Below are positions 61,990-64,000 of a stretch of 64,000 nt of DNA, one piece after another. Every line of letters starts with the position of its first letter. Position 1 is the stretch's first letter. The position numbers were made by a program, and so were the translations under genes. The DNA comes from Brevibacillus choshinensis (GTDB lineage: Bacteria; Bacillota; Bacilli; Brevibacillales; Brevibacillaceae): assembly GCF_016811915.1 (NCBI RefSeq), contig NZ_CP069127.1:3385001-3449000 (forward strand). The letters run 5' to 3'. Under the pieces are notes generated by a model. That model worked only from the letters and a program-made list of their open reading frames with translations. It was not told where the DNA came from and searched no databases.

Positions 61990-63225
61990 TTGAATTTCTC
62001 TTTGAACAATCTAGCTAACGAACTGGAAGGCCCTGAATCTTCCGTCAGCCGATCGAGACGTCTGGGGATGGCTGTCATTCTCGGATCGTTATCTGCATTT
62101 GGTCCATTATCGCTGGATATGTATTTACCCGCGCTCCCGATGCTGGAGACGGATCTGCAAACGACGACTTCCATGGCGCAATTGAGTTTGACTGCATGTC
62201 TCGTCGGCCTTTCTGTCGGGCAGCTTTTCGCAGGTCCGCTCAGCGACGTCCAGGGTCGTCGCAAGCCTCTTTTAATCGGACTGATCCTATACGCTCTTTC
62301 CTCGTTTTTATGTGCCCTAGCCCCTTCCATCTGGACATTCCTGTTGCTTCGTCTCGTGCAGGGCATGGCAGGTTCAGCTGGTATCGTCATTGCCCGTGCC
62401 ACGGTTCGCGACCTCTACTCCGGAATCGAGCTGACCAAATTCTTTGCTCTCTTGATGCTGATCAATGGGATCGCTCCGATCGCAGCCCCGATTGTCGGAG
62501 GACAGCTGCTGCAGGTTACCTCCTGGCATGGTGTCTTTATCGTTCTTGCCTTGATTGGCCTTGTTATGTTTATCACTGTGATGTTTGGTCTACCCGAAAC
62601 ATTGCCGTCCCATATGCGCTCCAAAGGCGGTTTGGGTCATACATGGAGAACGTTCAAAGGTCTCGCGACGGATCGAACGTTTATGGGCTATGCGCTGTCC
62701 CAAGGGCTCGTGACGGCCGCCATGTTTGCCTACATCTCCGGTTCACCCTTCGTTCTGCAGGAGATTTTTGGCGTCTCTCCGCAAATGTTCAGTGTGATCT
62801 TTGCAATCAATGGTTTCGGCATTATTATCGCGAGTCAAATCACCGGAAAGCTGGCTGGAAAAGTAAAAGAAACCAAGCTATTCTTGACCGGGATCAGCAT
62901 AGCGGCGATCGGCGGGATTACGCTTCTCGCGATGATTCTGCTCGGAGCTGGACTGTTTGCTGTCCTGATACCCCTCTTCTTCGTCGTCTCTAGCGTAGGG
63001 ATCGTCGGTGCTACGGGTTTCTCATTGGCGATGGCCAACCAAAGCAAAGCTGCCGGCAGTGCGTCCGCCCTTCAGGGACTCATATCCTTCATCGGCGGAG
63101 GGATTGTAGCGCCGCTGGTGGGAATCGGCGGAAGCGGCACGGCTGTTCCGATGGGTGTCGTCATGGCTGCAGCGACGACGGGGGCCATCCTCTGCTACTT
63201 GTTTATGATTCGTCGAAATGCGTAA
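61990..63225 (+). CDS. Bcr/CflA-family MFS drug exporter
   Basis: A 411-aa membrane protein with 12 hydrophobic segments. SLDMYLPALPML near the first helix and GPLSDVQGRRKPLLIGL (motif A) followed by RLVQGMAGSAGIVIARATVRDL are hallmarks of the Bcr/CflA drug-resistance subfamily. The start is uncertain: TTG 61990 directly abuts AAAGG and TTG 62002 is 12 bases on; the first clear residues are RLGMAVILGSL. It lies behind the MarR regulator and ends at a strong terminator. Confidence 0.87.
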   Translation: MNFSLNNLANELEGPESSVSRSRRLGMAVILGSLSAFGPLSLDMYLPALPMLETDLQTTTSMAQLSLTACLVGLSVGQLFAGPLSDVQGRRKPLLIGLILYALSSFLCALAPSIWTFLLLRLVQGMAGSAGIVIARATVRDLYSGIELTKFFALLMLINGIAPIAAPIVGGQLLQVTSWHGVFIVLALIGLVMFITVMFGLPETLPSHMRSKGGLGHTWRTFKGLATDRTFMGYALSQGLVTAAMFAYISGSPFVLQEIFGVSPQMFSVIFAINGFGIIIASQITGKLAGKVKETKLFLTGISIAAIGGITLLAMILLGAGLFAVLIPLFFVVSSVGIVGATGFSLAMANQSKAAGSASALQGLISFIGGGIVAPLVGIGGSGTAVPMGVVMAAATTGAILCYLFMIRRNA

Positions 63226-63235
63226 GAAACAAACC

Positions 63236-63280
63236 AAAAAGGGCAAAGGGATACGCTTCATGCGTCCCTTGCCCTTTTTT
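63236..63280 (+). terminator. Terminator of the MFS gene
   Basis: AAAAAGGGCAA.GG and CC.TTGCCCTTTTTT with CGC/GCG inner pairs; T6 follows. Confidence 0.85.
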
Positions 63281-63289
63281 ATCACTCAA

Positions 63290-63323
63290 ACAAAAAAGCC
63301 CGGTTTCATCAGATCCGGGCTTT
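63290..63323 (-). terminator. Terminator of hfq
   Basis: On the minus strand AAGCCCGG and CCGGGCTT flank a 10-nt loop and are followed by TTTTTTG. Confidence 0.9.
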
Positions 63324-63338
63324 CGAACATACAGGCGC

Positions 63339-63578
63339 TTATTGCTGATTGTTTTCTTGGGACATCAAGGAAACAGGGCGCTGCGGTGTAAACGTGGAGA
63401 TCGCATGCTTGTAAACGAGTTGTTGCTTGCCTTCGCTATCGATCACAATCGTGAAATTATCGAATGCTTTGATGTAGCCACGCAATTGAAATCCGTTCAC
63501 CAGGTAAATGGTGACCGCGATGTTTTCTTTCCGCAAATGATTCAAGAACGTATCTTGAATATTGATCGTCTGTTTCAT
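63339..63578 (-). CDS. hfq: RNA chaperone Hfq
   Basis: A 79-aa Sm-like hexamer-forming RNA-binding protein. Sm1 includes [25 protein letters not shown] and Sm2 ends with the Hfq-specific YKHAISTF. It mediates sRNA-mRNA interactions. ATG at 63578 has AGGGGGT seven bases upstream; the ATG two codons earlier is too close to it. The gene follows miaA by 29 bases, the common Firmicute order. Confidence 0.96.
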   Translation of the reverse strand: MKQTINIQDTFLNHLRKENIAVTIYLVNGFQLRGYIKAFDNFTIVIDSEGKQQLVYKHAISTFTPQRPVSLMSQENNQQ

Positions 63579-63607
63579 GTACATTACCCCCTAAAAGGAC
63601 TTGTATG

Positions 63608-64000
63608 TTATATATTCGGCAATTGTTGAAACTTTCCTGCCAATATCTGCTTGATAGTTTGCACGTTGTTTGGCCTCTCTGCCGGATCAGTCATGTCGAA
63701 CCACTCGATTTGTGGCATGCGTCTGAACCAGGAAAGCTGCCTTTTTGCAAAATGACGAGTTCGTTGCTTGATGTCATTGATCGCTTTTTCCAATGTAATC
63801 TCTCCGTACAGATACGGGATGAGCTCTTTATACCCCAACCCCTGCATGGAAACCAGAGACGCATCGTATCCACGATCAAGCAGACCCCTCACCTCTTCAA
63901 CCAGCCCTGCCTCCATCATCAAATCTACGCGATGGTTAATGCGCTGGTACAGCTTCTCACGATCCATCGTAAGGCCAATGATGACCAAATCATAGGGAGA
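63608..64000 (-). CDS. miaA: tRNA dimethylallyltransferase, 3' part (runs off the right edge)
   Basis: The frame enters at base 64000 and stops at 63608; 130 codons are visible. SPYDLVIIGLTMDREKLYQRINHRVDLMMEAGLVEEVRGLLDRGYD, then MQGLGYKEL and TRHFAKRQLSWFRRMPQIEWFD, are the C-terminal MiaA signatures. It modifies A37 of tRNAs reading UNN codons with a dimethylallyl group. The DMAPP-binding N-terminus is off the window. It is paired with hfq as usual. Confidence 0.95.
   Translation of the reverse strand, partial: SPYDLVIIGLTMDREKLYQRINHRVDLMMEAGLVEEVRGLLDRGYDASLVSMQGLGYKELIPYLYGEITLEKAINDIKQRTRHFAKRQLSWFRRMPQIEWFDMTDPAERPNNVQTIKQILAGKFQQLPNI

Overview
The window is chromosome of an endospore-forming, low-to-mid GC Gram-positive bacterium. 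The spore and regulatory genes (spoVK, a SleB-type cortex hydrolase, a Spo0E-like phosphatase, a PAS sporulation-type kinase), the T-box ahead of ileS, the lexA/yneA divergon and the order miaA-hfq-...-spoVK-hflX-ynbB-glnR-glnA all point to Bacillales. Overall protein flavour and the lineage-specific small genes suggest Brevibacillus or a close relative (inference; no database search was possible). No tRNA, rRNA, CRISPR array, insertion sequence or prophage was seen.

Layout. 1-3500: the 5' part of parC and complete parE (topoisomerase IV, minus strand) behind a leader containing a promoter, a short ORF and a terminator; then a YflT-like stress gene. 3540-12200: a DUF1292 protein, a PAS histidine kinase, a broken aminoglycoside 6-adenylyltransferase, and a compact minus-strand operon of ECF sigma factor, membrane anti-sigma-like beta-propeller protein, large secreted/membrane protein, ABC ATPase and ABC permease. 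12200-34300: metabolic and housekeeping genes on both strands, including a PLP sulfur-amino-acid enzyme, a lipoprotein cyclophilin, an MFS exporter with an attenuator leader, sleB-like, yfhH, ytwI, ltrA, a DEAD-box helicase, an ABC-F ATPase, an Apea-like HEPN protein and a Spo0E-like phosphatase. 34300-39650: the pyruvate dehydrogenase cluster pdhABCD with its promoter. 39670-47800: an esterase, a threonine aldolase, an unusual cysteine-less IscA-like protein, helD, crcB, ynzC, and the SOS divergon yneA/lexA with three LexA-type boxes. 47812-51270: a long type-2 isoleucyl-tRNA synthetase under a T-box riboswitch. 52400-54300: a patch of broken gene fragments (YwqG-like, saccharopine-dehydrogenase-like, others), the one clearly decaying region. 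54370-64000: glnA-glnR with promoter and GlnR/TnrA-type site, ynbB, hflX, spoVK, a DUF4184 membrane protein, a divergent IF-3 paralogue, a MarR/MFS pair, hfq and the 3' part of miaA.

Themes. Several genes are controlled by premature termination: the T-box of ileS, the leader of the MFS exporter at 14454, and possibly the leader of parE. In the last two a sigma-A-like promoter places an AUG at or next to the expected transcription start and the short ORF runs through the terminator. Convergent pairs commonly share one bidirectional terminator; in one case (34057-34082) the terminator loop contains parts of both stop codons. The best candidates for something not well described are the drug-exporter attenuator, the IF-3 paralogue, the sigma/propeller/ABC operon, and the stand-alone HEPN protein.
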